Assembly: GCF_000380965.1 (NCBI RefSeq)
Contig: NZ_KB905562.1
Span: 1-64,000, forward strand
Origin: Paenibacillus ginsengihumi DSM 21568
GTDB lineage: Bacteria; Bacillota; Bacilli; Paenibacillales; NBRC-103111
Reading direction: 5' to 3'
Length of the DNA stretch: 64,000 bases
Of this stretch, positions 46,989 through 55,760 are shown in pieces. The position numbers and the translations under genes were made by a program. Every line of letters begins with the position of its first letter. Position 1 is the stretch's first letter. Below the pieces are notes generated by a model that was not told where the DNA came from, searched no databases, and saw only the letters and a program-made list of their open reading frames with translations.

Positions 46989-47730
46989 GGCGTCTATGAC
47001 GAAGGGAGCTTCGCCATCGGATGTCACCTGCGGTGTTGAAAATTCGCCGAAGGACTTCGTCGAATTTTCAAGAGAGACGCCTATGACGAGCGATTCCTTA
47101 CGTCATCGGTCGCAGCTTCGGTGTTGAAATTTTGTCGGCGTATACCGCCAAATTTTCAAGATAGACCCCCATGCCGCTGGCGCAGCACCATCAGATGATG
47201 AAAATGGGCCGCGGACCGTGGGCTATTTTCAAGATAGTGAGCAAATGTTGTATTTTGTACAACAAAAACGGGGCAATCCACCCTATTTGCGGCTCAATGT
47301 TGTAAAAAGTGCAACAATTTGGGCGATATTCCCGGATTTGAAGTCAATCGCCCCTAAATTGTTGCACAAAATACAACATTCTCCTTCCTCTAGGGCGAAG
47401 AGACCGGAAAAAGTTGCAATTTTTGCAGGATTTGTCGCTTCATGCGCCTGGGGTGTGCCCGGGGAGGGGCCGCGCTTATGCGGAGCTCGAATGCTGACGT
47501 GGAGCGTCTCTTCATGCTCGCTAGTCTAGGTTGCTGTCTTGCCGGGCTAACGCTAGCCAGAGAGCTTATTTCGCTCGAAACGATCGATTTGACATTCTAA
47601 CGCAAGTGAGCAGCCTTATTTGGCATTTTGAGCTATCCGATTCAGCGTTTCTGGCCAAATAGCGTTACTACGTTTCGTTACATTTTAAAAACGGTACGAT
47701 TCAGCAAAATAGCGTTTGTCACGAGCGTTA
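46989..47730 (+). repeat. Composite repeat A-A-B-C-D
   Basis: Two A units (46989-47075 and 47076-47163) are followed by a B unit (47164-47236). Module C comes next, with palindromes at 47246, 47298, 47360 and 47412, and then module D (about 47540-47730). Junctions between A, B and C share TTTTCAAGA. This is the most complete copy of the composite and matches 250-848 in inverted order. Confidence 0.88.
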
Positions 47731-47790
47731 GAAATTCCGAAGCTTCGGCAGGGGCGCAGGAAGGGGCAGCGAGCCCCGGGCTATTTTCAA

Positions 47791-48012
47791 GATAGACGCC
47801 CATGCCGCTGGCGCAGCACCATCAGAAGGATGAAGATGGGCCGCGTCCCAAGCGCTATTTTCAAGATAGACGCCCATGCCGCTGGCGCAGCACCATCAGA
47901 TGGTGAAAATGGGCCGCGAGCCCCGGGCTATTTTCAAGATAGACGCCCATGCCGCTGGCGCAGCACCATCAGAAGATGAAAATGGGCTGCCCGCCCTGGG
48001 GGCTATTTTCAA
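47791..48012 (+). repeat. Three tandem module B units
   Basis: Units beginning GATAGACGCCCATGCC start at 47791, 47865 and 47938; the last ends at 48012. Lengths are 74, 73 and 75 bp. Each has an outer pairing GCCCAT/ATGGGC, an inner GCTG-GCG-CAGC hairpin and a second hairpin near CACCATCAGATGGTG. They lie directly upstream of the hprK-like gene and may overlap its promoter. Confidence 0.88.
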
Positions 48013-48073
48013 GATTCCGTCCAATTTTTCAAGCTAGAATAGATATGAGAAATCGAAGGAGAGCATAACCTAT

Positions 48074-48997
48074 ATGAAATCAGTTACCGTGCAGGATTTG
48101 GTCAACCGGTTCTCGCTGGATGTGCTGGCTGGACAGTCGGGGCTGAACCGCAAGATCACGAAGCCGAAGCCTTACCGTCCGGGACTCGAGTTTGTCGGGT
48201 ATTTCGACTTTTTCTCGCAGGAGCACGTTCAGGTGCTGGGACGCAAGGAAATCAACTATTTGCATACGCTGAGCGAGGAAGAACGCAACTCGCGGATAGG
48301 CAATATCGTGAAATATCATCCTCCCTGCTTTGTCGTCACGCGGAATCAGGAAGGCTTGAAATATTTGCAAAAATATTGCGAGCAGGAAGGAATCCCGCTG
48401 CTCCGCACGCCCCAGAAGACGTCGGTGCTGCTGGATTTGATGGACGCCTTTTTGGCCAAGGCGATGGCGGAGGAAATCGCGATCCACGGGGTATGCGTGA
48501 ACGTATCCGGCATCGGCATTTTGCTTCGCGGCAAATCCGGCGTCGGCAAGAGCGAGACCGCGCATACGCTGATCCGCCGCGGACACAGGCTGGTGGCCGA
48601 CGATATCGTCGTGCTCAAAAAAATAAGCCCGGAGACGATCATCGGCACCCATAACGGGACGAGCCGCGAGTTTTTGGCGCTGCGCAGCATCGGGCTGGTG
48701 AATGTGTCCAGGCTGTACGGGCGAAAGGCGTTTCAGGACGAAACGCGCATCGTGCTCGATATCCAGCTGACGAAATGGCAGGACAACGCTTTGAACAACG
48801 ACCTCGAGCTGGAGCCCAAATTCGTCGAATATATGGGGATTCGCATCCCCCATATCGAAATTCAGCTGCAGCCCGGCCGGGATGTGGCGGGTCTCGTGGA
48901 AGCGGCCGCCAACAACTGGTATCTTCGCCAGCAGGGCTACAATGCCGTGGAAGACTTTATGAGCCGGATTCAAAACGAAGGGCAGCCTGGCTCGTAA
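48074..48997 (+). CDS. Divergent HPr kinase/phosphorylase paralogue
   Basis: Protein of 307 residues, the length of HprK, which phosphorylates Ser46 of HPr in carbon catabolite control. An N-terminal domain (1-130) precedes the kinase core. His138 (IHGV), P-loop GKSGVGKS (153-160) and the Asp pair in VADD (176-177) are kept. However, the P-loop has Lys where HprK has Asp (GDSG-GKS), and the signature E-[IL]-R-G is ALRS (202-205), losing the Glu. The locus lacks lgt, the usual neighbour of hprK. I read it as a paralogue, perhaps with changed phosphorylase activity or another target. RBS AAGGAG. Confidence 0.75.
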   Translation: MKSVTVQDLVNRFSLDVLAGQSGLNRKITKPKPYRPGLEFVGYFDFFSQEHVQVLGRKEINYLHTLSEEERNSRIGNIVKYHPPCFVVTRNQEGLKYLQKYCEQEGIPLLRTPQKTSVLLDLMDAFLAKAMAEEIAIHGVCVNVSGIGILLRGKSGVGKSETAHTLIRRGHRLVADDIVVLKKISPETIIGTHNGTSREFLALRSIGLVNVSRLYGRKAFQDETRIVLDIQLTKWQDNALNNDLELEPKFVEYMGIRIPHIEIQLQPGRDVAGLVEAAANNWYLRQQGYNAVEDFMSRIQNEGQPGS

Positions 48998-49137
48998 CGG
49001 CAAGGAGGAGACTCTCTCCCAGACGGGGAACCACTGCCCCGCTCCGTACCTCCATGCCGGATGTCGGCGGCAATTCTGGTTCCCGGCCGCCGTGCGGGCC
49101 CGTTGCCGAGGCGTGCAGAAGCGGCAACAAACAGAAG

Positions 49138-49163
49138 AAACCTGGCTGTACAGCCAGGTTTCT
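49138..49163 (+). terminator. Hairpin terminator after the hprK-like gene
   Basis: GAAACCTGGCTG pairs exactly with CAGCCAGGTTTC across a 2-nt centre, followed by TTAAG. Confidence 0.75.
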
Positions 49164-49170
49164 TAAGACA

Positions 49171-49197
49171 AAAGCCGCGGATTAGCGGCTTTTTTCT
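49171..49197. terminator. Bidirectional terminator between convergent genes
   Basis: AAAAGCCGC and GCGGCTTTT form a stem with a 6-nt loop, with T-runs on either strand. It overlaps the 3' end of the holin-like gene. Confidence 0.8.
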
Positions 49198-49544
49198 TTC
49201 CTTCCGGCCTCGAACGGCGTCTTGACGGGAATGAACAGGTCGATAATCCCGATCACGAGCGCCGCGAGGATCGCTCCGATGAAGCTGGTCGTTACGCCGG
49301 CAACGATGAATTGAGCGATCCAGATGATGACGGCGCTTGTCAAAAAGCCGACAATCCCCCGGCCGAAAGGCGTAATCCGTTTGCCGAAAATGCCTTCAAT
49401 GATCCATGCGGCAACCGCGATGACAAGCGCCAGGAACAAGGCGCTCCAGAACCCTCCTACCTTAAAGCCCGGAACGATCCAACTGACGACAAGCAGTATC
49501 AAGGCGGCAACGATAAAACGGACGATATGTCCAATCAAATGCAT
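49182..49544 (-). CDS. Four-helix membrane protein of the phage-holin-like/YvlD family
   Basis: Protein of 120 residues with four helices: IVRFIVAALILLVVSWIVPGF, ALFLALVIAVAAWIIEGIFG, GIVGFLTSAVIIWIAQFIV and IGAILAALVIGIIDLFI. The pattern matches the mycobacterial-type 4-TM holin family that includes B. subtilis YvlD, a chromosomal envelope-stress protein and not a phage gene. I chose the ATG at 49544 (behind AGGAGG) over one at 49658. Its function is unknown; a pspA gene lies about 2.7 kb away. Confidence 0.8.
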   Translation of the reverse strand: MHLIGHIVRFIVAALILLVVSWIVPGFKVGGFWSALFLALVIAVAAWIIEGIFGKRITPFGRGIVGFLTSAVIIWIAQFIVAGVTTSFIGAILAALVIGIIDLFIPVKTPFEAGRKEKSR

Positions 49545-49756
49545 AAGCGATACCTCCTGAAATGATTTGTTTGGCGCTCTATGGAAAAGCTCCAAGAGCG
49601 GATGGCAGTTCTTATGTTGCCCGGCATGCGGAACAATTATGAATCCTTCTTTGTCCATGCCGCTGCTTGAGGCTTAAGGCTCGAAACAACGATTAGCATC
49701 TGGCCATGGTGTGGGATATAATAAGCTTGTAAGACGCGAAGAAAGGCAGGTTGACC

Positions 49757-52135
49757 GTGAACCGTTCATTTAATGAGAAAATTTTAAAAACGATGGATTT
49801 CGACGCCATCTTGCATATATGCTCGGAGCATGCGGCCACTTCCCTTGGCAAAGAGCTCGCCGCAAGCTTGCGGCCAAGCGGCCAGTTCGAGGAGGTCAAG
49901 CGTCGGCTGAAGGAGACGGACGAGGCGTTTCTGGTGGATCGGCTCAAGGGCGGCGCTCCGTTCGGCGGCATCCGCGATATCAGGCAAGCGCTGCATCGTG
50001 CCCGGATCGGGGGAATGCTGAATCCGGGCGAGCTCCTGGACGTTGCCTTGACGAGCCAGGGAGCCAGGCGTCTGGCCAAGTTTTTGGCGGACATGCACGA
50101 AGATCATCCGATTCCGACCTTGATCGCGGTGTGCGAACGCATCTCCGATCATAAGCCGGTCGAGGACCGCATCAAGCAGTGCATCGACGAGAATGCGCAG
50201 GTGCTCGATTCGGCAAGCCCGGAGCTGGCCAAAATTCGTCACGAGCTGCGCATGAGCGAGTCGCGCGCGCGGGAGAAGCTGGAGCAGATGGTGCGCACTC
50301 CTTCGATTCAAAAAATGCTGCAGGACAATCTCGTCACGATTCGCGGCGACCGCTACGTCATTCCTGTCAAGCAGGAGTACCGCAGCCATTTCGGCGGCAT
50401 GATCCACGATCAATCGGCTTCGGGCGCGACGCTGTTTATCGAGCCGGAGGCGGTCGTGCAGCTGAATAACAAGGTCCGCGAGCTGAAGCTGAAGGAAGAA
50501 GCGGAGATTGAGAAAATATTGCTCGCCCTGTCCGCTCTCGTCGGGGAAGCTGCCGATCCGCTGCTGGCCACCACGGAAGCGGTCGGGGAGCTCGATTTTA
50601 TGTTCGCCAAGGCGGGGCTGGCGCGGGCGATGAAGGCGTCGCTGCCGATCATGAACGACCGCGGCTTCATCAAGCTGAAGAAGGGCCGCCATCCGCTGAT
50701 TCCCGCGGAATCGGTCGTGCCGATCGACGTGGAGCTCGGCAACCGGTATACGACGATTATCGTAACGGGTCCGAATACCGGCGGCAAGACCGTGTCGCTC
50801 AAAACGATCGGCCTGTTGTCCCTCATGGCGATGGCCGGCTTGTTCGTGCCCGCCGAGGAAGGCAGCCAGCTATGCGTCTTCGACGCGATCTATGCCGATA
50901 TCGGAGACGAGCAGAGCATCGAGCAAAACTTGAGTACCTTTTCCAGCCATATGACCAATATTATTCGCATTTTGCGCGAGATGACTCCCAAAAGCCTCGT
51001 GCTGCTCGACGAGCTGGGAGCGGGAACCGATCCTGCGGAGGGCTCCGCCCTGGCGATTTCCATTCTGGAGTACATTCACCGGATGGGCTGCCGCATCGTG
51101 GCCACGACGCATTACAGCGAGCTGAAGGCGTACGCCTATGACCGACAGGGCGTGATGAACGCGAGCATGGAGTTCGACGTGCAGACGCTGCGTCCGACGT
51201 ACCGGCTCCTGGTCGGCGTTCCCGGCCGCAGCAACGCTTTTGCCATCGCGGAGCGTCTCGGGCTGGCCAAATCGATCATCGAGCATGCCCGCGGCCAGAT
51301 CGGCGAAGAGGATCAGCGCGTGGAATCGATGATTGCGACGCTGGAGGAGAACCGCCTGCAGGCGGAGGCGGAGCGCCAGACGGCCGAGCAGCTGCGGCGC
51401 GAGGTCGAACGCTTGCGGGAGGAGCTGAGACGCGAGCGGGAGCGCTTCGAGGAGCAGCGCGACAAGCTGATGGAGCGAGCCGAGCGCGAGGCTCGCGAAG
51501 CGGTGGCGAAGGCGCGCCGCGAGGCGGAAGAGGTGATTGCCGAGCTGAAGCGCATGCAGCGCGAGGAAGCCGGCGCCGTGAAGAGCCACGAGCTCGGCAA
51601 TTTGAAGCGCCGTCTGAACGACGCCGAGCCGGAGCTGCGCAGGCCGAAGCCTAAAGCCCAGAGCCGGAGCAAGGCGGACAAGATCGAGCCGGGCGACGAG
51701 GTGATGGTGCTGAATCTCGGCCAGAAGGGGCATGTGGTCGAATTTTCCGGAGATAAGGAAGCGATTGTGCAGCTCGGCATTATGAAGATGAAGGTGCCGC
51801 GGGACAGTCTGGAGCTGGTCAAACCCGCCGCAGCGGCCGTCAAAAAGCCGCAGCAGCAGGCGGCCAGCCTGAAGCGGACGCGCGACGACAATGCGCGCAT
51901 GGAGCTCGATTTGCGCGGCGCCAATGTGGAGGAAGCGATTATCGAGGTAGACCGCTTCCTGGACGAATCGTACCTTAACAATTTCGGCCAGGTCTATATC
52001 ATTCACGGCAAAGGCACTGGCGTTCTGCGCAGCGGCATTCAGGAATTTTTGCGCCGTCACAAGCACGTGAAGTCGTATCGAATCGGCAACTTCAACGAGG
52101 GCGGGACAGGCGTCACGGTCGCGGAGCTGAAGTAG
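49757..52135 (+). CDS. mutS2: Endonuclease MutS2
   Basis: DNA- and ribosome-associated ATPase/nuclease of 792 residues, the usual length. The core and lever regions (1-320) precede the ABC-type ATPase domain with Walker A GPNTGGKT (338-345), then STFSSHMTN and LLDELGAGTDP. A long coiled coil (about 515-640) and a KOW-like segment follow. The C-terminal Smr nuclease domain has the LDLRG motif and HGKGTG. By family it acts in suppressing recombination and rescuing collided ribosomes. The GTG at 49757 gives better spacing to AAAGGCAGG than the TTG at 49751. Confidence 0.96.
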   Translation: MNRSFNEKILKTMDFDAILHICSEHAATSLGKELAASLRPSGQFEEVKRRLKETDEAFLVDRLKGGAPFGGIRDIRQALHRARIGGMLNPGELLDVALTSQGARRLAKFLADMHEDHPIPTLIAVCERISDHKPVEDRIKQCIDENAQVLDSASPELAKIRHELRMSESRAREKLEQMVRTPSIQKMLQDNLVTIRGDRYVIPVKQEYRSHFGGMIHDQSASGATLFIEPEAVVQLNNKVRELKLKEEAEIEKILLALSALVGEAADPLLATTEAVGELDFMFAKAGLARAMKASLPIMNDRGFIKLKKGRHPLIPAESVVPIDVELGNRYTTIIVTGPNTGGKTVSLKTIGLLSLMAMAGLFVPAEEGSQLCVFDAIYADIGDEQSIEQNLSTFSSHMTNIIRILREMTPKSLVLLDELGAGTDPAEGSALAISILEYIHRMGCRIVATTHYSELKAYAYDRQGVMNASMEFDVQTLRPTYRLLVGVPGRSNAFAIAERLGLAKSIIEHARGQIGEEDQRVESMIATLEENRLQAEAERQTAEQLRREVERLREELRRERERFEEQRDKLMERAEREAREAVAKARREAEEVIAELKRMQREEAGAVKSHELGNLKRRLNDAEPELRRPKPKAQSRSKADKIEPGDEVMVLNLGQKGHVVEFSGDKEAIVQLGIMKMKVPRDSLELVKPAAAAVKKPQQQAASLKRTRDDNARMELDLRGANVEEAIIEVDRFLDESYLNNFGQVYIIHGKGTGVLRSGIQEFLRRHKHVKSYRIGNFNEGGTGVTVAELK

Positions 52136-52155
52136 CGCCCTCTGACGAAAAAAAT

Positions 52156-52186
52156 CGTCCGGCGGATGAAACTCGCCGGACGTTTT
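52156..52186 (+). terminator. Intrinsic terminator of mutS2
   Basis: CGTCCGGCG pairs exactly with CGCCGGACG around a 9-nt loop, followed by TTTT. Confidence 0.9.
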
Positions 52187-52285
52187 CCCGTATAAACCTA
52201 ATGTAAGCGTCAAAGGAGAACGGGAACGCGCCGCACCCGGCTTCGTCCCAATATAACCTGTTCAATAATAGGGGAGGAATTCCGC

Positions 52286-52963
52286 ATGGGAATTTTCAAG
52301 AGACTTCGCGATCTGACGATGGCGTCCATCAACGATTTGCTCGACAAGGCCGAAGATCCGGTCAAAATGCTGAACCAGTTCCTTCGCGATATGGAGGAAG
52401 ATATCCGCGAAGCGGAAGTGGCCGTCGCCAAGCAAATCGCCATTGAGAAGAAGTTCAAGCAGCAGTACGAAGAGGCTTTGGAGATGGTGGAGAAGCGCGA
52501 GGAGCAGGCGCTCAAGGCGCTGGAAGCCGGCAACGAAGATTTGGCCCGCCGCGCGCTTCAGGACAAGAAGGAGCATCAGCAGCGTCATGACGAGATGAAG
52601 CAGCAGTACGAAGTGGCGAAGCAGAACGCCGACCGGCTGCGCGCCCAGCTTGCCGAAATGAAGGACGAATTCGGCCAGATGAAGAACAAGCGGGATGTGC
52701 TTGTCGCCCGCGCCGAAGCGGCCAAGGCTCAGAAGCAAATCAATCAGGCCATGTCCGGCTTCGGCAAGAACAGCGCGGCCAAAGGCTTCGACCGCATGAG
52801 CGAGAAAGTGCTGCAGCTCGAGGCGGAAGCCGAGGCGAGCGGAGAGCTCCGCTCCAAGGACCGCAGCCTGGACGACGAGCTGGCGGCGCTGGACAAAAAT
52901 GACGGTATTGACGACGAGCTGGCCGCGCTCAAAGCCAAGCTTGCCGCCAGGAAGTCGCAATAA
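52286..52963 (+). CDS. pspA: PspA/IM30-family membrane-stress protein
   Basis: Helical peripheral membrane protein of 225 residues, the usual PspA/LiaH length. The start MGIFKRLRDLTMASINDLLDKAEDP is the conserved amphipathic helix that binds anionic membrane. Long charged helices follow (about 25-150), then an Ala/Glu-rich tail. It forms ESCRT-III-like assemblies that protect damaged membrane. RBS GGGGAGG. It has its own terminator, so the DUF350 gene 130 bp downstream is probably a separate unit with a related envelope role. Confidence 0.93.
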   Translation: MGIFKRLRDLTMASINDLLDKAEDPVKMLNQFLRDMEEDIREAEVAVAKQIAIEKKFKQQYEEALEMVEKREEQALKALEAGNEDLARRALQDKKEHQQRHDEMKQQYEVAKQNADRLRAQLAEMKDEFGQMKNKRDVLVARAEAAKAQKQINQAMSGFGKNSAAKGFDRMSEKVLQLEAEAEASGELRSKDRSLDDELAALDKNDGIDDELAALKAKLAARKSQ

Positions 52964-52982
52964 CGAAGATGCGAAGACAACA

Positions 52983-53030
52983 GGGAGACCAGGGGAGGAA
53001 CGCCTCGACGGTCTCCCCCGTTTTTGTTTT
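52983..53030 (+). terminator. Intrinsic terminator of pspA
   Basis: GGGAGACC pairs exactly with GGTCTCCC, followed by CCGTTTTTGTTTTTTT. Confidence 0.88.
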
Positions 53031-53093
53031 TTTGCTGATGCAAAAGGGTCCTGACATGAAGGGCACATAAAGCGAAAGGACGTAGAAACGGAT

Positions 53094-53516
53094 ATGATGA
53101 ACGAAGAGGTGGATCAACTGATGGGCAATCCCTATGTAGAGACGCTTGCCTTCTTCTCCGTGGCCATTTTGGCGCTGATCGTTTTTCTGGCGATTTTCGA
53201 GCTGGTGACGAAATACAAGGACTGGGAAGAAATCAAGAACGGCAACCTGTCGGTCGCCATGGCGACAGGCGGCAAAATATTCGGCATCTGCAACCTGTTC
53301 CGTTTTTCGATCCTCAATAACGATTCGCTGCTGCATTCCTTGATCTGGGCGGGATTCGGATTCGTACTGCTGCTTGTTGCCTATTTTATATTCGAATTTT
53401 TAACCCCGTATTTTAAAATTGACACCGAAATTCAGAGGGACAACCGGGCTGTCGGCTTTTTGTCCATGATCATTTCGATATCGCTGTCCTATGTCATCGG
53501 AGCCAGCGTCACCTGA
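53094..53516 (+). CDS. DUF350-family membrane protein
   Basis: Protein of 140 residues with four likely helices: TLAFFSVAILALIVFLAIFELV, a middle segment around ATGGKIFGICNLFRFSI, IWAGFGFVLLLVAYFIFEFL, and a C-terminal AVGFLSMIISISLSYVIGASV. The pattern of two helix pairs with GNLSVAMATGGKIFGI matches DUF350 (YjfL-like), often found near PspA-type genes. The RBS is GAAAGGA. Function unknown. The short peptide gene at 53574 follows closely. Confidence 0.8.
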   Translation: MMNEEVDQLMGNPYVETLAFFSVAILALIVFLAIFELVTKYKDWEEIKNGNLSVAMATGGKIFGICNLFRFSILNNDSLLHSLIWAGFGFVLLLVAYFIFEFLTPYFKIDTEIQRDNRAVGFLSMIISISLSYVIGASVT

Positions 53517-53573
53517 CTACGAACCGGTAAGGCTTTCGTACGGAAGCTGTCGCCGGAAGGAGCGAATTGAGCG

Positions 53574-53657
53574 TTGAAATATTTGTGGGGAATATTGCTT
53601 GCTTTGGCGCTTGTGTTTATCGGCGCGGGCGTATACTATTTTAATAAAATTGCCTAG
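53574..53657 (+). CDS. 27-residue single-helix membrane peptide
   Basis: A TTG-started frame behind AAGGAG (11 nt) encodes MKYLWGILLALALVFIGAGV and YYFNKIA. It has one positive residue, one transmembrane helix and a short tail. It lies between the DUF350 gene and the zinc-ribbon gene, 15 bp before the latter, in the same direction. I know no family for it. Size and topology resemble small membrane regulators of transporters or stress complexes. Confidence 0.5.
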   Translation: MKYLWGILLALALVFIGAGVYYFNKIA

Positions 53658-53672
53658 CCGGAGGGATAGCTC

Positions 53673-54176
53673 TTGCCACAGTCCGACCAAATATGCCCGT
53701 GGTGCCAGACGGAGATCGTCTGGGACCCGGAGATCGGCCCGGAGGAAACGTGTCCGCATTGCCTGAACGAGCTCGGAGATTACCGCGAAATCAAGCTGAA
53801 GGTGAAGCAGGAAGGCCAGCGCATCGTCTTCGACGACGAAGATGAAGAGGAAGAATGGGACGATGCGGCATTGCTGGACGATGAGCCGGCATGGATGGGC
53901 GAATACGAGGAAGGCGTTCAGCGCCTGCTGGATCGGCAGGAGGAGGCGCCGGAATGCTCCGTCTGCCGCAGCCTGATGCTGGCGGCCGGGACGGTTGCCG
54001 CTCCCGAGTCGTTCGTTCCGCACGTCCGCGAGGAACTGGGGGAACCGCTTCTTCGCCAAGACTTCGCAGCTCAGTTATACGTCTGCCCTTCCTGCTTCAA
54101 AACGGAGCGCATCTTATCGGAGCCCGACCGTCTCGCCATGATCGAGCTGCTGAAGCGCCTTGGCAAAGCGGAATGA
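53673..54176 (+). CDS. Double zinc-ribbon protein of unknown function
   Basis: Protein of 167 residues starting at TTG behind GGAGGG. Zinc ribbon 1 uses CPWC and CPHC (residues 8-30), and zinc ribbon 2 uses CSVC and CPSC (about 97-140). A very acidic stretch (FDDEDEEEEWDDAALLDDE) lies between them. The composition suggests protein or nucleic-acid binding. I cannot name the family. The peptide gene at 53574 is directly upstream and a terminator follows. Confidence 0.65.
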   Translation: MPQSDQICPWCQTEIVWDPEIGPEETCPHCLNELGDYREIKLKVKQEGQRIVFDDEDEEEEWDDAALLDDEPAWMGEYEEGVQRLLDRQEEAPECSVCRSLMLAAGTVAAPESFVPHVREELGEPLLRQDFAAQLYVCPSCFKTERILSEPDRLAMIELLKRLGKAE

Positions 54177-54181
54177 ATGAC

Positions 54182-54213
54182 AAGCACTGACCCGGGATGG
54201 GCGGTGCTTTTTT
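54182..54213 (+). terminator. Intrinsic terminator
   Basis: AAGCAC...CCC and GGG...GTGCTT form the stem, followed by a T-run. Confidence 0.8.
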
Positions 54214-54388
54214 CGTTGTTTGGCTGAGGCAGGCAGTTTAAAGCTTAAGTCCAGCGCTGAAATCTTGCGACCATACCAGTTTCATCCAGGCGGATATGTT
54301 TTTCGGCGATTGGGGAAGTTTAATGTAGACCGTGCAAGTGAACGTCTTGATTCGCGGGATACATTCTACAACGAGCAAAGGTGAGCGC

Positions 54389-55747
54389 ATGCATTCCGGT
54401 TCTACTCATTTTCCGAACAAATGGGGCCGCAGCCGCGGGCATATCGAAGCCCCCGCATGGAGGGAACGCGAAGGCGGCCGGTTCCCGGGCACACCCAAAG
54501 TTAGACGGAGAAAAAGCGGTCCCCTGGACGGCCAGGCTCGTCTCCTGCTGACCGTCAACGGCTTGTTTGCAGCAGCCAATGCGCTGTCCGGCGCCTTCGT
54601 CAATGTGTATTTATGGAGGGCCAAGCACGATTTTGCTGTGATCGGCTGGTTCACACTTGTGCATCATTTGACGATGGCAATCACTTTTTGGACGGCGGGA
54701 AAATGGGTGAAGGAGCACAACAAGATGAACTGCCTGCGGGCGGGCGTCGCCTTCGCGGCGCTGTTCTATTTGGCGGTGCTCTCGTTCGGGGAGCGGTCGG
54801 CCGATTATTTTGCGCTGCTCGGCCTCATCCAGGGCATATCGTCGGGCTTGTTTTGGCTCGCCTTCAACGTCGTTTACTTCGAGGTGACGGATCCGGACAA
54901 CCGCGACAAATTCAACGGCTGGGCAGGCCTGCTCGGCGCGGGCGCCGGGATGATCGCGCCCTGGATATCCGGCTTCCTGATCGTGCGCATGACGGCAGCA
55001 ACCGGCTACCGGCTGATCTTTACGATCTCGCTCGTCGTGTTTTTGATCGGCGTCGTATTCAGCTTTTTCCTCAAAAAAAGAAAAACGGCGGGGCATTACG
55101 ACTGGCTGTTGACGTGGCGATGCCTGAGGCGGAAGGACACCGCGTGGCGTCCGGTCAGCCTCGCCCTGGTGGCGCAGGGCATCCGCGAAGGGGTGTTCGG
55201 GTTCATTATCGCTCTGCTCGTATACGTCCATACGGGCAACGAGATGCAGCTCGGCAATTTCTCGCTGATCACTTCGGCCGTCTCGCTCATCGCCTTCATG
55301 ATCACCGGGAGGCTGCTGAGGCCGGCATTTCGCCGCATGGCGATGCTGATCGGGGCTGCGGTAATGGTGGCTGTGATCGCGCCTTTTTTCTGGAAGGTTA
55401 ATTTTTATACGCTGCTGCTGTTCGGGGTCGGGGTTTCCATGTTTTTCCCGCTGTACAGCATTCCGATGACGTCCACGGTATTCGATCTGATCGGCAGCGA
55501 AGCCGAAAGCGTCCGGCGGCGCGAGGAATACATCGTCATGCGGGAGCTTGCCCTGAACGTCGGCAGGCTGCTCGGCACAGCCGTGTTCATCCTGGTCGTC
55601 ACCTTCAACCAGACCCCGGCGGCCATGAACTGGCTGCTGCTTGGCATCGGCAGCTCGCCGCTCGTTACCTGGTATTTCATGCGCAAGGTCCAGGTCCATT
55701 TCCCGGGCGAGAAGCCGGGTCCGAAGGCTGCGGGAGCGAGAGCTTAA
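54389..55747 (+). CDS. MFS-type membrane transporter (YqgE-like)
   Basis: Membrane protein of 452 residues with about 12 helices. The first 50 residues are soluble and basic (WREREGGRFPG, VRRRKSG). The N-terminal bundle includes GLFWLAFNVVYFEVTDPDNRDKFNG, a motif also seen in B. subtilis YqgE-type MFS proteins. LRRKDTAWRPVSLALVAQGIREGVFGF lies between the two bundles. I chose the ATG at 54389 behind AAAGGTGAG. The substrate is unknown. A module B repeat starts about 14 bp after the stop. Confidence 0.75.
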   Translation: MHSGSTHFPNKWGRSRGHIEAPAWREREGGRFPGTPKVRRRKSGPLDGQARLLLTVNGLFAAANALSGAFVNVYLWRAKHDFAVIGWFTLVHHLTMAITFWTAGKWVKEHNKMNCLRAGVAFAALFYLAVLSFGERSADYFALLGLIQGISSGLFWLAFNVVYFEVTDPDNRDKFNGWAGLLGAGAGMIAPWISGFLIVRMTAATGYRLIFTISLVVFLIGVVFSFFLKKRKTAGHYDWLLTWRCLRRKDTAWRPVSLALVAQGIREGVFGFIIALLVYVHTGNEMQLGNFSLITSAVSLIAFMITGRLLRPAFRRMAMLIGAAVMVAVIAPFFWKVNFYTLLLFGVGVSMFFPLYSIPMTSTVFDLIGSEAESVRRREEYIVMRELALNVGRLLGTAVFILVVTFNQTPAAMNWLLLGIGSSPLVTWYFMRKVQVHFPGEKPGPKAAGARA

Positions 55748-55760
55748 GCGGCGGGGCGCG

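Noticed and set aside
47791-48012. tRNA-like gene from the branched fold of module B
   Set aside because: There is no acceptor stem, anticodon arm or T-arm consensus. Stem lengths do not fit and units are tandem.
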